From the NCBI GenBank assembly GCA_017429695.1, contig JAFROK010000012.1:1-64000 (forward strand): DNA of 64,000 bases, read 5' to 3'. How positions within the stretch are numbered: the first letter of the stretch is position 1; each line of letters starts with the position of its first letter. The stretch comes from Clostridia bacterium. Its GTDB lineage: Bacteria; Bacillota; Clostridia; Christensenellales; Aristaeellaceae. Made by a program: the position numbers and the translations under genes. Positions 7,191-15,539 of this stretch are shown piece by piece. The notes beneath the pieces are model-generated. The model saw only the letters and a program-made list of their open reading frames with translations, was not told the DNA's origin and did not search any database.

Positions 7191-10100
7191 TCAGTCGTAG
7201 TTTCTTCTGGGAAGTTCGATGCCGAACTCTTTGGCGGTGGATTCGAGAATGTCCAGGGCTTTTTCGATCTGCTCCGGCTTGTGTTCGCTGATGACGCAGA
7301 AGCGGAGGCGGGCTTTGCCCTTCGGTACCGCGGGATACATAGCAGGGGGCACGCTGACGCCCCGCTTTTTCAGTTCGTTGGAAAGCAGCCAGGCATCCTC
7401 ATCCTTGCCGACCAGGACCGGCAGGACGGCGGTTTCGCCGGCGAGGCAGATGTCCAGGTGGCGGCGGCGGGCGCTGTCCGCAAAGGATTTAATGGCGGTG
7501 CGCAGGTGCTCCATGATTTCCGGATGGGCCCGCAGGGTGCGGATCGCGGCCAGGGAGCCGGCGGCCAGGGCGGGGGAGATGCCGACGCTGAAGACGAAAC
7601 CGGGCATATTGTAGCGCAGGTAATCGATCATGCACTTTTTGCCGGCCAGGTAGCCGCCGCAGGTGCCGAGGCCCTTGGACAGGGTGCCGTATTTGATATC
7701 GATATCATTACCGTCCAGGCCGAAATACTCATCCACACCGCCGCCGGTTTTGCCGATGACGCAGGCACTGTGGGCTTCGTCCACCATGAGGAAGCAGCCG
7801 TATTCCTTCTTGACACGGACGAAATCCGGCACCGGGGCGATATCCCCGTCCATGCTGTAAGCGCCTTCGATGACAATGAGCACCTTTTCATAATAGGCGC
7901 GCTGGTTCTTCAGGATTGCTTCCAGCGCGGCGATATCGCTGTGGGGGAAGGGACGGGAAGTGGCTTCGCTCAGGCGGCAGCCCTGCTCGATGGAATTATG
8001 GGCCAGGGCGTCGTAGAGGATCAGGTCGTTCTTGCCGCAGAAGTTGCCGACGAAGGTCACGTTGGTGGAATGGCCGCCGACGCAGACGATGGCGTCTTCG
8101 GTATGCTTCCAGTCCGCGATTTCCTTTTCCAGTTCCTTATGGATTATCTTCTCACCGGCCAGCAGGCGGCTGCCGCTGGCACTGGTGCCGTATTTGTCGA
8201 TGGCGGCCTTGGCGGCGTCCTTGACTTCCTTGCGGCCGCTCATGCCGACGTAGTTGTAGCTGCCGAACTCCAGGATTTCCTTTCCATCTACAATGCCGGT
8301 GTCCAGCAGGGGAGATTCATGGGCCACGAAATAGGGATTGTCCCCGCTGCCGATGAGCGCCTTCTGGCGTTCCAGGAAATGCAGGTATTCAGGCGTGTCC
8401 TCAAAGCGGGTGATCGGCCGGACGGGGACGCGCTCGGCAGGCTTGTCGCTGGCGACAGGGCCTTCCAGGAGGGATTCGACCACCCGGGCCATGCTTTCAA
8501 CCGTGGCGCACTGGCCGTATTCTTCGGCGGGAATGGTGATGCCCCATTCTTCTTCCGCCTTGAGGGCGATGGAGAGCACCTGCAGGCTGTCGCCCTGCAG
8601 ATCTTCGATGAAGTTGGCGGTGTCGGAGATTTCCTGCTCCGGCAACTCCAGGGCTTCCGCATACATGGCACGGACTTTGCGGCGGATTTCACCCTGCATG
8701 GCACCGGGAGCGTTGCTCTTCCGGCTGGCGGCGACTTCCGCACCGGCACTCTGGGAGCGCAGGTCCAGCTCGCGGTAGATCAGGTCATCCTCATCGTACA
8801 TGCGCTTGAGCTCGATGCGTTTGACCTTGATACCGCTGACCAGGGGCAGGGACATGGGCGTGACCAGCGCACGGTCCAGCTGGGAATAGATGGGCAGGCG
8901 CGCGTTCAGGGCAGCCACCCGGCCGGCAAGATTATTCAGGTAGTCACTGTCGGTATAGTTTTCACCGACATTCATGACCAGCACAACATCTTCGTTATTA
9001 TCGCGCTTGTTCCGGCGGAAGCCGACCACGCACAGCTGATCGACACCGGTGAGCGCGGAGAACGTATCCTCCAGATCGTCCGGATAGATGTTTTCGCCGG
9101 ATTCATTGATGATGACGTCCTTCAGGCGGCCCCGGATATAGACCCGGCCGCTGGGATCCATACCGGCGATATCGCCGGTGGGGAACCAACCGCCATCGAT
9201 TGTGTCCGGCGGGAGCAGCTGTCCGCTGACCACGCGGCCGGAATGGATGCCGGCGCCGCGGATCTGGAGTTCGCCGTTGGTGCCGGAGCCTTCCTGGGGA
9301 ACGATCCGGTATTCGGCTGCACCCAGCGATTTACCGACGGAACCGTTGAGCCGTTTCCGCAGGCTCATGGAGGTTTCGAAACCGGTGATGGCGGTTTCTG
9401 TCATGCCGAAGCCGTTGATGGTGTAGTATCCCAGGCCGTTCAGGGCACGCAGGGTTTCGATCGGCGAATGGCTGCCGCCGAAGATGATGACGTCCACTTC
9501 GGTGCCAAGCAGCTTTTCGTTGACCGATCTGAAAAGCTTCCGTTCCGCCAGGCGGAGGCCTGCGGACGGCATCACATACTGCATTCCCATGGACAGGGCG
9601 TTCATGGCTTTGAAAAGCGTCTGGCGGCCGGGCGTTTCCTTTTTCAGGTTCTTGTTCAGCGACTTGACCAGGCTGTTGCCTACCAGCGGAACAACGATCA
9701 GGATGTTCGGCGGGAAATGGCGGCAGACGTTCAGGATGGAATTGGGCGTCCGGTCCGGCAGGAAGACGTTGGCCATGCCCATGAAACTGGCCCAGATGAC
9801 GTTGGCCATGAAGCCCAGCACATGATGGAAGGGCAGGAAGGCCAGGGCCTTGCGTCCGCGGTTGTCCTCCTTGATGACGCGCTTGCTGGCATGGTACACC
9901 TGGATGGAGGCAAGCGCCTGTTCACAGACTGCTTCACCGGAATAGGCGAAGATCCGGCTCCGGCCGGTGGTTCCGCTGGTGCACATGGCGACATATTCGC
10001 CCCAGACCGGGGTGAAGCCGATGGTGTGCGGCGCGCCGGTGACCGTCTTGAAATCGATCTGGCGGCAGTTGCCGGAGAGTCCCCGGGGTTTCCGGGAGAT

Positions 10101-10460
10101 GATAACTCTGCAGCCGGCCTCGTCCAGCAGGCCCTGCAGCATGGTATCCGACGCGGCGGCATCCAGCAGCAGGGCATTATGACCGGAACGGATGACTCCC
10201 CAGAAAAGGGTCGGCCAGTCATGGCAGGTATCCACGGCAATGGCAATCCATTCCCTGTCCGGTACCAGGGAAGCGAGGCAGGAGGCATAGTCATCCGCCC
10301 GGCGGGTCATTTCGGCATAGGAGAGGGAAAGCTCCTGGTCTCCCTTCAGCCAGAAAGCGGCCGGCGCGTCCCCGTAGTCCCGCAGGATATCGAACAGCGT
10401 GGACAGTGTTTTGTCAGCTTGCAGGCGTTCGCTGACACTCAGGGCATCCATATGGCTCAT
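7191..10460 (-). CDS. Three-domain AMP-dependent acyl ligase / acyl carrier protein / alpha-oxoamine synthase
   Basis: The product has 1,089 residues. Residues ~5-580 are an ANL acyl-adenylating domain, with CTSGTTGRSR near 160, TGDIAGMDPSG, and a GRLKDVIINESGENIYPDD hinge. Residues ~590-670 are an acyl carrier domain whose phosphopantetheine Ser is in GDSLQ (Ser625). Residues ~700-1085 are a PLP-dependent alpha-oxoamine synthase with VDEAHS (Asp894) and TLSKGLG (Schiff-base Lys929). This order predicts activation of a carboxylic or fatty acid, loading on the carrier and decarboxylative condensation with an amino acid to an alpha-aminoketone, as in PigH- or serine palmitoyltransferase-like chemistry. 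Substrates are unknown. ATG 10460 was chosen because AAAGGAGA lies just upstream; the frame continues to 10526 but lacks a good start there. It is a single-gene transcript with its own promoter and terminator. Confidence 0.9.
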   Translation of the reverse strand: MSHMDALSVSERLQADKTLSTLFDILRDYGDAPAAFWLKGDQELSLSYAEMTRRADDYASCLASLVPDREWIAIAVDTCHDWPTLFWGVIRSGHNALLLDAAASDTMLQGLLDEAGCRVIISRKPRGLSGNCRQIDFKTVTGAPHTIGFTPVWGEYVAMCTSGTTGRSRIFAYSGEAVCEQALASIQVYHASKRVIKEDNRGRKALAFLPFHHVLGFMANVIWASFMGMANVFLPDRTPNSILNVCRHFPPNILIVVPLVGNSLVKSLNKNLKKETPGRQTLFKAMNALSMGMQYVMPSAGLRLAERKLFRSVNEKLLGTEVDVIIFGGSHSPIETLRALNGLGYYTINGFGMTETAITGFETSMSLRKRLNGSVGKSLGAAEYRIVPQEGSGTNGELQIRGAGIHSGRVVSGQLLPPDTIDGGWFPTGDIAGMDPSGRVYIRGRLKDVIINESGENIYPDDLEDTFSALTGVDQLCVVGFRRNKRDNNEDVVLVMNVGENYTDSDYLNNLAGRVAALNARLPIYSQLDRALVTPMSLPLVSGIKVKRIELKRMYDEDDLIYRELDLRSQSAGAEVAASRKSNAPGAMQGEIRRKVRAMYAEALELPEQEISDTANFIEDLQGDSLQVLSIALKAEEEWGITIPAEEYGQCATVESMARVVESLLEGPVASDKPAERVPVRPITRFEDTPEYLHFLERQKALIGSGDNPYFVAHESPLLDTGIVDGKEILEFGSYNYVGMSGRKEVKDAAKAAIDKYGTSASGSRLLAGEKIIHKELEKEIADWKHTEDAIVCVGGHSTNVTFVGNFCGKNDLILYDALAHNSIEQGCRLSEATSRPFPHSDIAALEAILKNQRAYYEKVLIVIEGAYSMDGDIAPVPDFVRVKKEYGCFLMVDEAHSACVIGKTGGGVDEYFGLDGNDIDIKYGTLSKGLGTCGGYLAGKKCMIDYLRYNMPGFVFSVGISPALAAGSLAAIRTLRAHPEIMEHLRTAIKSFADSARRRHLDICLAGETAVLPVLVGKDEDAWLLSNELKKRGVSVPPAMYPAVPKGKARLRFCVISEHKPEQIEKALDILESTAKEFGIELPRRNYD

Positions 10461-10570
10461 GAGATTCTCCTTTCGAATCAGTCGGTGAGCATTTGTCTGC
10501 GGATGGCCGGAGTAAAATAATGGCATAAAATAAAAATCAAAAATCCTCCGACGCGAAACCGCACCAAGAC

Positions 10571-10579
10571 ATTATAACA
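10571..10579 (-). promoter_or_regulatory. Extended -10 promoter of the ligase-ACP-AONS gene
   Basis: On the minus strand TGTTATAAT (10579-10571) is a perfect extended -10. No good -35 lies 16-18 bases upstream, which is common for extended -10 promoters. The 5' UTR would be about 100 bases. Confidence 0.55.
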
Positions 10580-10648
10580 TGTTTTTGATGCTGTGCATAC
10601 AATTTATTGTATTTTTCCGTAATTTACTTCTATATATTGTGATGGGCT

Positions 10649-10676
10649 TTGCTTTTTGGGCGGAATGCGATATATT
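10649..10676 (+). promoter_or_regulatory. Possible promoter of the rhomboid gene
   Basis: TTGCTT (10649-10654), a 16-base spacer and TATATT (10671-10676). The -35 is weak (3/6) and the -10 is 5/6. It lies 37 bases before the start codon. Confidence 0.4.
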
Positions 10677-10713
10677 ATTGACATACCGCTTTCCGAAACG
10701 GAGGATATGCATT

Positions 10714-11295
10714 ATGAAGAAACGGCTGAAGATTACGATGAACGCACCGCTGGTGCTGGGATTTGCACTGCTCTGCACGGTTGTGACGCTGATCGGCATG
10801 ATCATGAACGATGGAACTGTCAGCAGGGTGTTCTGCACGTTTGCGTCACCGCTCAGCGATCCGATGACTTATGTACGGCTGTTTACTCATGTGCTGGGGC
10901 ATTCCGGACTGGCTCACCTGCTGGCGAACATGGCCTATATCCTGCTGCTGGGGCCGATCCTGGAGGAAAAATACGGGTGGAAAAACCTGCTGTTTGTGAT
11001 CCTGGTTACCGCCGTGATTACCGGCATCATCCATAACCTGCTGTTTCCGAATGAAATCCTGCTCGGTGCCAGCGGCGTAGCTTTCGCCATGATTCTGATG
11101 ACATCCTTTACGGAATTCCGGGAAGGGGAAATCCCGCTGACCTTTATCCTGGTTGCGCTGATCTATATCGGCCAGCAGATCTGGGACGGCATTACCGCGC
11201 ATGATAATATTTCCAACCTGACGCATATTATCGGCGGACTGGTGGGCGGCGGAGCCGGATATCTGCTGAACATCAGGAAAATACAGAAAATATGA
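10714..11295 (+). CDS. Rhomboid-family intramembrane serine protease
   Basis: A membrane protein of 193 residues. Rhomboids cleave transmembrane substrates inside the bilayer with a Ser-His dyad. The sequence shows a first membrane segment (residues ~10-32), the loop with HSGLAHLLANMAYILL that carries the conserved His/Asn region, the nucleophile motif LLGASGVAFAM (GxSG) and the catalytic His in LTHIIGGLVGG near the C-terminus. It is a compact six-helix core. The ATG at 10714 follows GGAGG by nine bases; the longer frame back to 10579 overlaps the promoter and is not used. Its end overlaps the start of the next open frame, but that gene's likely start is 80 bases further on, so the two are probably cotranscribed. 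Confidence 0.85.
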   Translation: MKKRLKITMNAPLVLGFALLCTVVTLIGMIMNDGTVSRVFCTFASPLSDPMTYVRLFTHVLGHSGLAHLLANMAYILLLGPILEEKYGWKNLLFVILVTAVITGIIHNLLFPNEILLGASGVAFAMILMTSFTEFREGEIPLTFILVALIYIGQQIWDGITAHDNISNLTHIIGGLVGGGAGYLLNIRKIQKI

Positions 11296-11372
11296 ATCGC
11301 AGGAGATTTCTCGGCATGGGCCTCAGAATGGCAGGTAATGAACGCGGAAACTCCCGGAGGAGGATGTTGAAA

Positions 11373-12164
11373 ATGAAGGGCGGTACGTTTTTCCGGAAAA
11401 TGGTCCTTGTGATGCTGGCCGGACTGCTGCTGATGTCAATAGCCGGCGCTGCGGCGGAAACGGCGGACGACGATGTGATTGTTGAAATCATCCTGGACGA
11501 AACGGCTGAAACAGAGGAAACGCCGGACAACCCTGCCCGGGAAGCCTTTATCAACGACATTATCAGCCTCGGGGAAGAACTGTACCATAAAGCCGGCGGC
11601 AAGCTGCAGCGGGCCCATTACAAGGGCGATATCTACGTATGCAAGAACTTTACCGTATACCTGTTCCGCCAGACGCGGGACAAGTACCGGATGGCGGAAT
11701 ATCCCGACACCCAGTTGAAAATTCCGGACAATATGCCCGAGAAACAATGCAGGCCGTATTATTACGGATACTGCTGGAAGGATGTTCCGGCCAAGGACGG
11801 GAACCCGTTCTATGAAGCTGCCCAGTTCCTGTATGACACGAGCCTTTCCGCGGAGGAAAACCGGGAACTGGCGCTGGCATTTATGCGGCAGGTGAAACGC
11901 GGGGACTATTTCCAGATGACTGCCAAGTATTCCCACGGCACCGGCGCCCACAGCGCCATCATGATTTCGGACTACGATCCGGAGACGAATACCGTCCACT
12001 GGATGGACAGCAACATGGCGGGGAAGAAGATCAACGGGATCCGCTACGGCATGGTGCAGTTTGACGCGGAGGAATCCATCGAATGGTGGGTGGACGCGTT
12101 CTGCATGAAGAAGCGCGGCGCAACGCTGTACCGGCTCCGGGATGATATTATTTTTGCTGATTAG
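11373..12164 (+). CDS. Secreted protein, possible papain-like (NlpC/CHAP-type) fold
   Basis: The product has 263 residues with a signal peptide (MKGGTFFRKMVLVMLAGLLL, cleaved near GAAAE). The mature part contains YVCKNFTVYLF, later GAHSAIMISDYD and VHWMDSN. The order Cys, His, Asp/Asn and their spacing recall NlpC/P60 or CHAP cell-wall amidases, but I cannot assign a family with confidence. GGAGGAGG (11356-11363) places the start at ATG 11373; the ATG at 11364 directly abuts the Shine-Dalgarno. The gene follows the rhomboid gene by 77 bases. Alternative view: a secreted protein of unknown function with no enzymatic activity. Confidence 0.6.
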   Translation: MKGGTFFRKMVLVMLAGLLLMSIAGAAAETADDDVIVEIILDETAETEETPDNPAREAFINDIISLGEELYHKAGGKLQRAHYKGDIYVCKNFTVYLFRQTRDKYRMAEYPDTQLKIPDNMPEKQCRPYYYGYCWKDVPAKDGNPFYEAAQFLYDTSLSAEENRELALAFMRQVKRGDYFQMTAKYSHGTGAHSAIMISDYDPETNTVHWMDSNMAGKKINGIRYGMVQFDAEESIEWWVDAFCMKKRGATLYRLRDDIIFAD

Positions 12165-12181
12165 TGGTTAGTAGTTAGTGT
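12161..12181 (+). repeat. Heptamer tandem repeat at a stop codon
   Basis: TTAGTGG, TTAGTAG and TTAGTGT in direct succession; the first unit contains the TAG stop. It has the same period and position as the repeats at 7084 and 62126, though the sequence differs. Confidence 0.5.
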
Positions 12182-12275
12182 GAAAATAGCGAAAACGATT
12201 TCATAATGCATTTCGGTTACATGGGAAAATCTGATAAAAATCGATAAAAAACTGCCAAAAAACACAAAAATTGTC

Positions 12276-12304
12276 TTGACTTTTGTCATTTGTTGCAATA
12301 GTAT
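12276..12304 (+). promoter_or_regulatory. Sigma-A promoter of the LacI-family regulator
   Basis: TTGACT (12276-12281), a 17-base spacer and TAGTAT (12299-12304). The -35 is 5/6 and the -10 is 4/6. The predicted start falls at about 12311, inside the operator. Confidence 0.65.
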
Positions 12305-12310
12305 GTGTTT

Positions 12311-12322
12311 GCAAACGTTTGC
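12311..12322. promoter_or_regulatory. LacI-type operator (perfect palindrome)
   Basis: GCAAACGTTTGC is a perfect 12-bp palindrome centred on CpG, the classic form of LacI/CcpA-family operators. It overlaps the expected transcription start, so bound regulator would block the promoter. This predicts autoregulation. A near-copy of a half site (GCAAAC) follows at 12330-12335. Confidence 0.7.
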
Positions 12323-12377
12323 GTTTATTGCAAACATGCAACGGTACGATGAAAATGGCAGAAAGAGGCGGAAGCAG

Positions 12378-13367
12378 ATGGTACGGCTCAAGGATATTGC
12401 GGAAACATGCGGCGTATCAGTGGCAACGGTTTCCCGGGCGCTGAACGGGGTGACCAACGAAAACAAAGAACGCGCTGCCTTTATCTGTAAAACCGCTAAG
12501 GAAATGGGCTATTATCCCAACGCCGCCGCAAGGACGCTGAAGACCAGCCGGAGCAACAATATCGGGATCCTTTATGAAGACCGGATGAACCACGAATATT
12601 TCAGCTCCCTGCTGGACGACCTGCGGTCCTGCGCGGACGCAAAGGGCTATGACCTGACCCTGATCGGCCAGGGGCGGGGAGAGGAAGCCGGCAACTATTA
12701 CGAGCATGTGCGCCGGCGGAACCTGGACGGCGTTGTGGTAATCCAGGCGGATTTTGATTCCGCCAATGTCATCCGGCTGGCTACGAGCGCGATTCCGGCG
12801 GTGATTATCGACCATATCTATGAAGGCTGTGACTGTGTGGCCAGCGATAACAAAGCCAGTATTGAGCAGCTGGTGCGCTATGCCAGCAATAAAGGACACC
12901 GGAAAATCGCCCTGATCCAGGGGGAGACCGGGGCGGTGAGCCGGGAGCGGCTTTCCGGGTTCTATAAAATCTGCGCGGAGCTGGGACTGCGGGTGGAGGA
13001 AGGCTTCGTGCGGAACGGCCATTTCCACGATCCGGAAAGCTGTTACAAAACGATTCTGGACCTGATGAACGGCGCGGAAAAGCCGACGTGCATCCTGTGT
13101 CCGGACGACTACAGCTGCTTCGGCGCCATGTGGCTGCTGCGCCAGGCGGGAATCCAGGTGCCGGGGGATATCAGCCTGATTGGCTTTGACGGAATCCGGA
13201 TTACCCAGATGGTATCCCCGCGGCTGACCACTTACCGGCAGAATACCCGGAGCATTTCGGAGGAAGCGATCCAGCTGCTGACGGAAGCAATTGAAGAACC
13301 GGACACTCATATTCCCCGCCAGATCACGGTACAAGGCCAGCTGGTGGAAGGCGAGACGGTCGGATAA
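12378..13367 (+). CDS. LacI-family transcriptional regulator
   Basis: The product has 329 residues. An N-terminal helix-turn-helix VRLKDIAETCGVSVATVSRA (residues 2-21) and hinge helix (PNAAARTLKT) are followed by a periplasmic-binding-like sugar sensor domain (NIGILYEDRM to the C-terminus, including GHRKIALIQGE and DISLIGFDG). ATG 12378 is preferred because the DNA-binding domain starts immediately; the frame extends upstream through the operator. It is the first gene of a carbohydrate locus (repeat protein, permeases, binding protein, GH5) and probably controls it in response to an oligosaccharide or sugar. The perfect operator in its own promoter supports autoregulation. No second identical operator was seen further downstream in the locus. 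Confidence 0.9.
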   Translation: MVRLKDIAETCGVSVATVSRALNGVTNENKERAAFICKTAKEMGYYPNAAARTLKTSRSNNIGILYEDRMNHEYFSSLLDDLRSCADAKGYDLTLIGQGRGEEAGNYYEHVRRRNLDGVVVIQADFDSANVIRLATSAIPAVIIDHIYEGCDCVASDNKASIEQLVRYASNKGHRKIALIQGETGAVSRERLSGFYKICAELGLRVEEGFVRNGHFHDPESCYKTILDLMNGAEKPTCILCPDDYSCFGAMWLLRQAGIQVPGDISLIGFDGIRITQMVSPRLTTYRQNTRSISEEAIQLLTEAIEEPDTHIPRQITVQGQLVEGETVG

Positions 13368-13440
13368 GGAGCTTTGCCGCTGCAAAGCGGAAGCGATAGA
13401 GAAGGAACCCAATATTTTATATTTTTAAGGAGGAAGAACC

Positions 13441-15465
13441 ATGAAGAAGACCCTGTCCACCATTCTGGCGCTCGTACTGGCGCTGGGACTCATTTTCGGC
13501 TGCGTCAGTTTTGCTGCTGCCGAAGAACTGCCCCCGGAAGGCGGGATGGTCGGTTTCCTGATGTATGCGGATGCCGACTGGGACGAAGCCCATCAGTTCT
13601 GGGGTGGCGAAGCAACTCCGGAAGGCCTGACTTCGAAGATCACGTATGTTACCGGCGCCGGCGAATACACCGTCGGACTGGAATTTGCGGAACCCGCTGA
13701 AGGCCTGGCCTTCACCGCTATCGGCATTGACGGCGGCGAAATCGCTTTCCCGAACTATACGATTGAACTGAAGGAAATCCGCGTCAACGGCCAAGCGATC
13801 GAAACGAAGAAGGGCTACACCTCTTCTGACGATGGTATGATCACCCGGATGAACCTGTACAACGAATGGGTCAGCGAACTGCCTGCTGATGCCCGTTCCT
13901 TTGACGGCAAGATCGACGACGCGAGCCCCATTATTGTGGATAAAGAAGCGTTTGCCTCTGTTTCCTCTGTGGAAGTTGACTTCGTGCTGCATGAGTTCGG
14001 CGTGGACAACGCCTACATCATGTATGCGGACGGCGCATGGGCCAAGCAGTACTGGTTTGCCGATGCGGAAGGCGTGACTGCGACGAACGCTGTGATTGAC
14101 GGCTTCGGCGACTATAAAGTCGGCCTGGAGTTTGCGGAACCCGCCGAGGGCCTGGCCTTCACCGCCCTGGGCATTGTGAACGGTGAAAAGACCTATCCCG
14201 GCGCCTACCTGAAAATCAACGAAATCCGCGTAAACGGCGCGCCTGTTGAAGTGAAGAAGGGCTACACCTCTTCTGATGACGGTATCACCACCCGGATGAA
14301 TATCTACAACGAATGGGTTTCCGATCTGCCGGAAGACGCCCGTTCCTTCGACGGCTCCCTGGAAGGCGCGGCTCCCATTATTGTGAACAAGGATGATTTT
14401 GCTTCCGTCAGCTCTGTTGAGATCGACTTCACACTGGTTCCTGTAACGGATGTTGCATACCTGATGTTTGCGGATGCCGGCTGGACCGAGAATCATCAGT
14501 ACTGGGGCGGTGACGCTCCGGAAGGCGTGACCGCGACCACTGCGATTGTTAACGGCCAGGGCGCCTACACGGTGGGCCTGGAATTTGCTGAACCGGCGGA
14601 AGGCCTGGCCTTCACCGCGGTCGGCATTGCCACCGGTGAAAAGACCTTCAACGGCTACTTCATCGACATTACCGATATCAAGATCAATGGCGAATCCATT
14701 ATCGTCAATGCCGGCTACACCTCTTCCGACGACGGCATTACCACCCGCGAGAACATCTACAACGAATGGGTCGGCGACACCCTGCCTGATGACGCCCGCC
14801 GCGCGGACGGCACCCTGGAAGGCGCTTCCCCCATCATCGTGAACAAGGATGATTTTGCTTCCGTGAAGACGATCGAAGTTTCCTTCGACTATATCTACGG
14901 CAAGCCCATTGAAAAGAATGCCGACGCTCCCCTGACCGCGGAAGAGGCGGCTGAGCTGCAGAAGGTTGACTACAATGCCTACATCGGCGTGCAGTCCGAA
15001 ACCTACATCTTCCGGAACACCTGGGACGAAGCCAACTACGGCCGTGACTCCCAGGAAAATCCTGAATGCTTCGGCCAGCTGACCGGCTGGGATGCCGACA
15101 ACAACAAGGTGAACTACGGCGGAACCTTCGAAGACGCGCTGCTGACCAGCGACGGCACCTACACCGTGTCCCTGACCACCGGCGAGATGGGCTTCGGCAG
15201 CGACAGCTTCTTCCGGATGCTGTTTGTCTCCACCGAGATTCCTTCCAAGCTGATCAAGGACGGCTTTGTCACGATTGACGACGTACAGGTCAAGATCGGC
15301 GACGCGGCGACCCAGAAGTACACCGACGTGGATACTTCCGGTGAATATGCGCGGATCATCATTATCGATGAATATAACCGCGGCGAAGCGCCCTTCGGCT
15401 ACACCGTTCCCGGCGCCGATGCCAAGATTTCCATCACCTTCACCGTGAACGGCCTGACCGACTGA
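13441..15465 (+). CDS. Secreted protein made of four copies of an unassigned ~150-residue module
   Basis: The product has 674 residues, with a signal peptide (MKKTLSTILALVLALGLIFG, cleaved near AAAEE). Four copies of one module begin near residues 32, 188, 336 and 509. Recurrent phrases are YADADW/YADGAW/FADAGW, YTVGLEFAEPAEGLAFTA, IRVNG, KKGYTSSDDG, YNEWV and SPIIVNKDDFASV. The fourth copy is divergent. The same module forms the C-terminus of the GH5 enzyme encoded at 20932-22713. The context suggests a carbohydrate-binding role, perhaps capturing polysaccharide for the adjacent transporter, but no named CBM family is recognised. It has a strong AAGGAGG Shine-Dalgarno. A hairpin after the stop may reduce readthrough into the permease genes. 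Confidence 0.8.
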   Translation: MKKTLSTILALVLALGLIFGCVSFAAAEELPPEGGMVGFLMYADADWDEAHQFWGGEATPEGLTSKITYVTGAGEYTVGLEFAEPAEGLAFTAIGIDGGEIAFPNYTIELKEIRVNGQAIETKKGYTSSDDGMITRMNLYNEWVSELPADARSFDGKIDDASPIIVDKEAFASVSSVEVDFVLHEFGVDNAYIMYADGAWAKQYWFADAEGVTATNAVIDGFGDYKVGLEFAEPAEGLAFTALGIVNGEKTYPGAYLKINEIRVNGAPVEVKKGYTSSDDGITTRMNIYNEWVSDLPEDARSFDGSLEGAAPIIVNKDDFASVSSVEIDFTLVPVTDVAYLMFADAGWTENHQYWGGDAPEGVTATTAIVNGQGAYTVGLEFAEPAEGLAFTAVGIATGEKTFNGYFIDITDIKINGESIIVNAGYTSSDDGITTRENIYNEWVGDTLPDDARRADGTLEGASPIIVNKDDFASVKTIEVSFDYIYGKPIEKNADAPLTAEEAAELQKVDYNAYIGVQSETYIFRNTWDEANYGRDSQENPECFGQLTGWDADNNKVNYGGTFEDALLTSDGTYTVSLTTGEMGFGSDSFFRMLFVSTEIPSKLIKDGFVTIDDVQVKIGDAATQKYTDVDTSGEYARIIIIDEYNRGEAPFGYTVPGADAKISITFTVNGLTD

Positions 15466-15480
15466 TCATTTGAATTCCCG

Positions 15481-15512
15481 CGGCGGCGCTGATCTGCGGA
15501 CCGGCGCCGCCG
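15481..15512 (+). terminator. Intercistronic hairpin, possible partial terminator
   Basis: CGGCGGCGC (15481-15489) and GCGCCGCCG (15504-15512) form a perfect 9-bp stem with a 14-base loop, followed by TATTATTCC. It lies between the abundant secreted protein gene and the permease genes and could act as an attenuator or mRNA-stabilising end. Confidence 0.55.
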
Positions 15513-15539
15513 TATTATTCCGGAAAGAGAGGCAACCCC

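Noticed and set aside
7281..10520. 1,079-codon plus-strand frame opposite the ligase-ACP-AONS gene
   Set aside because: Antisense shadow of a GC-rich gene; no family motifs or Shine-Dalgarno, whereas the minus strand shows three complete domains.
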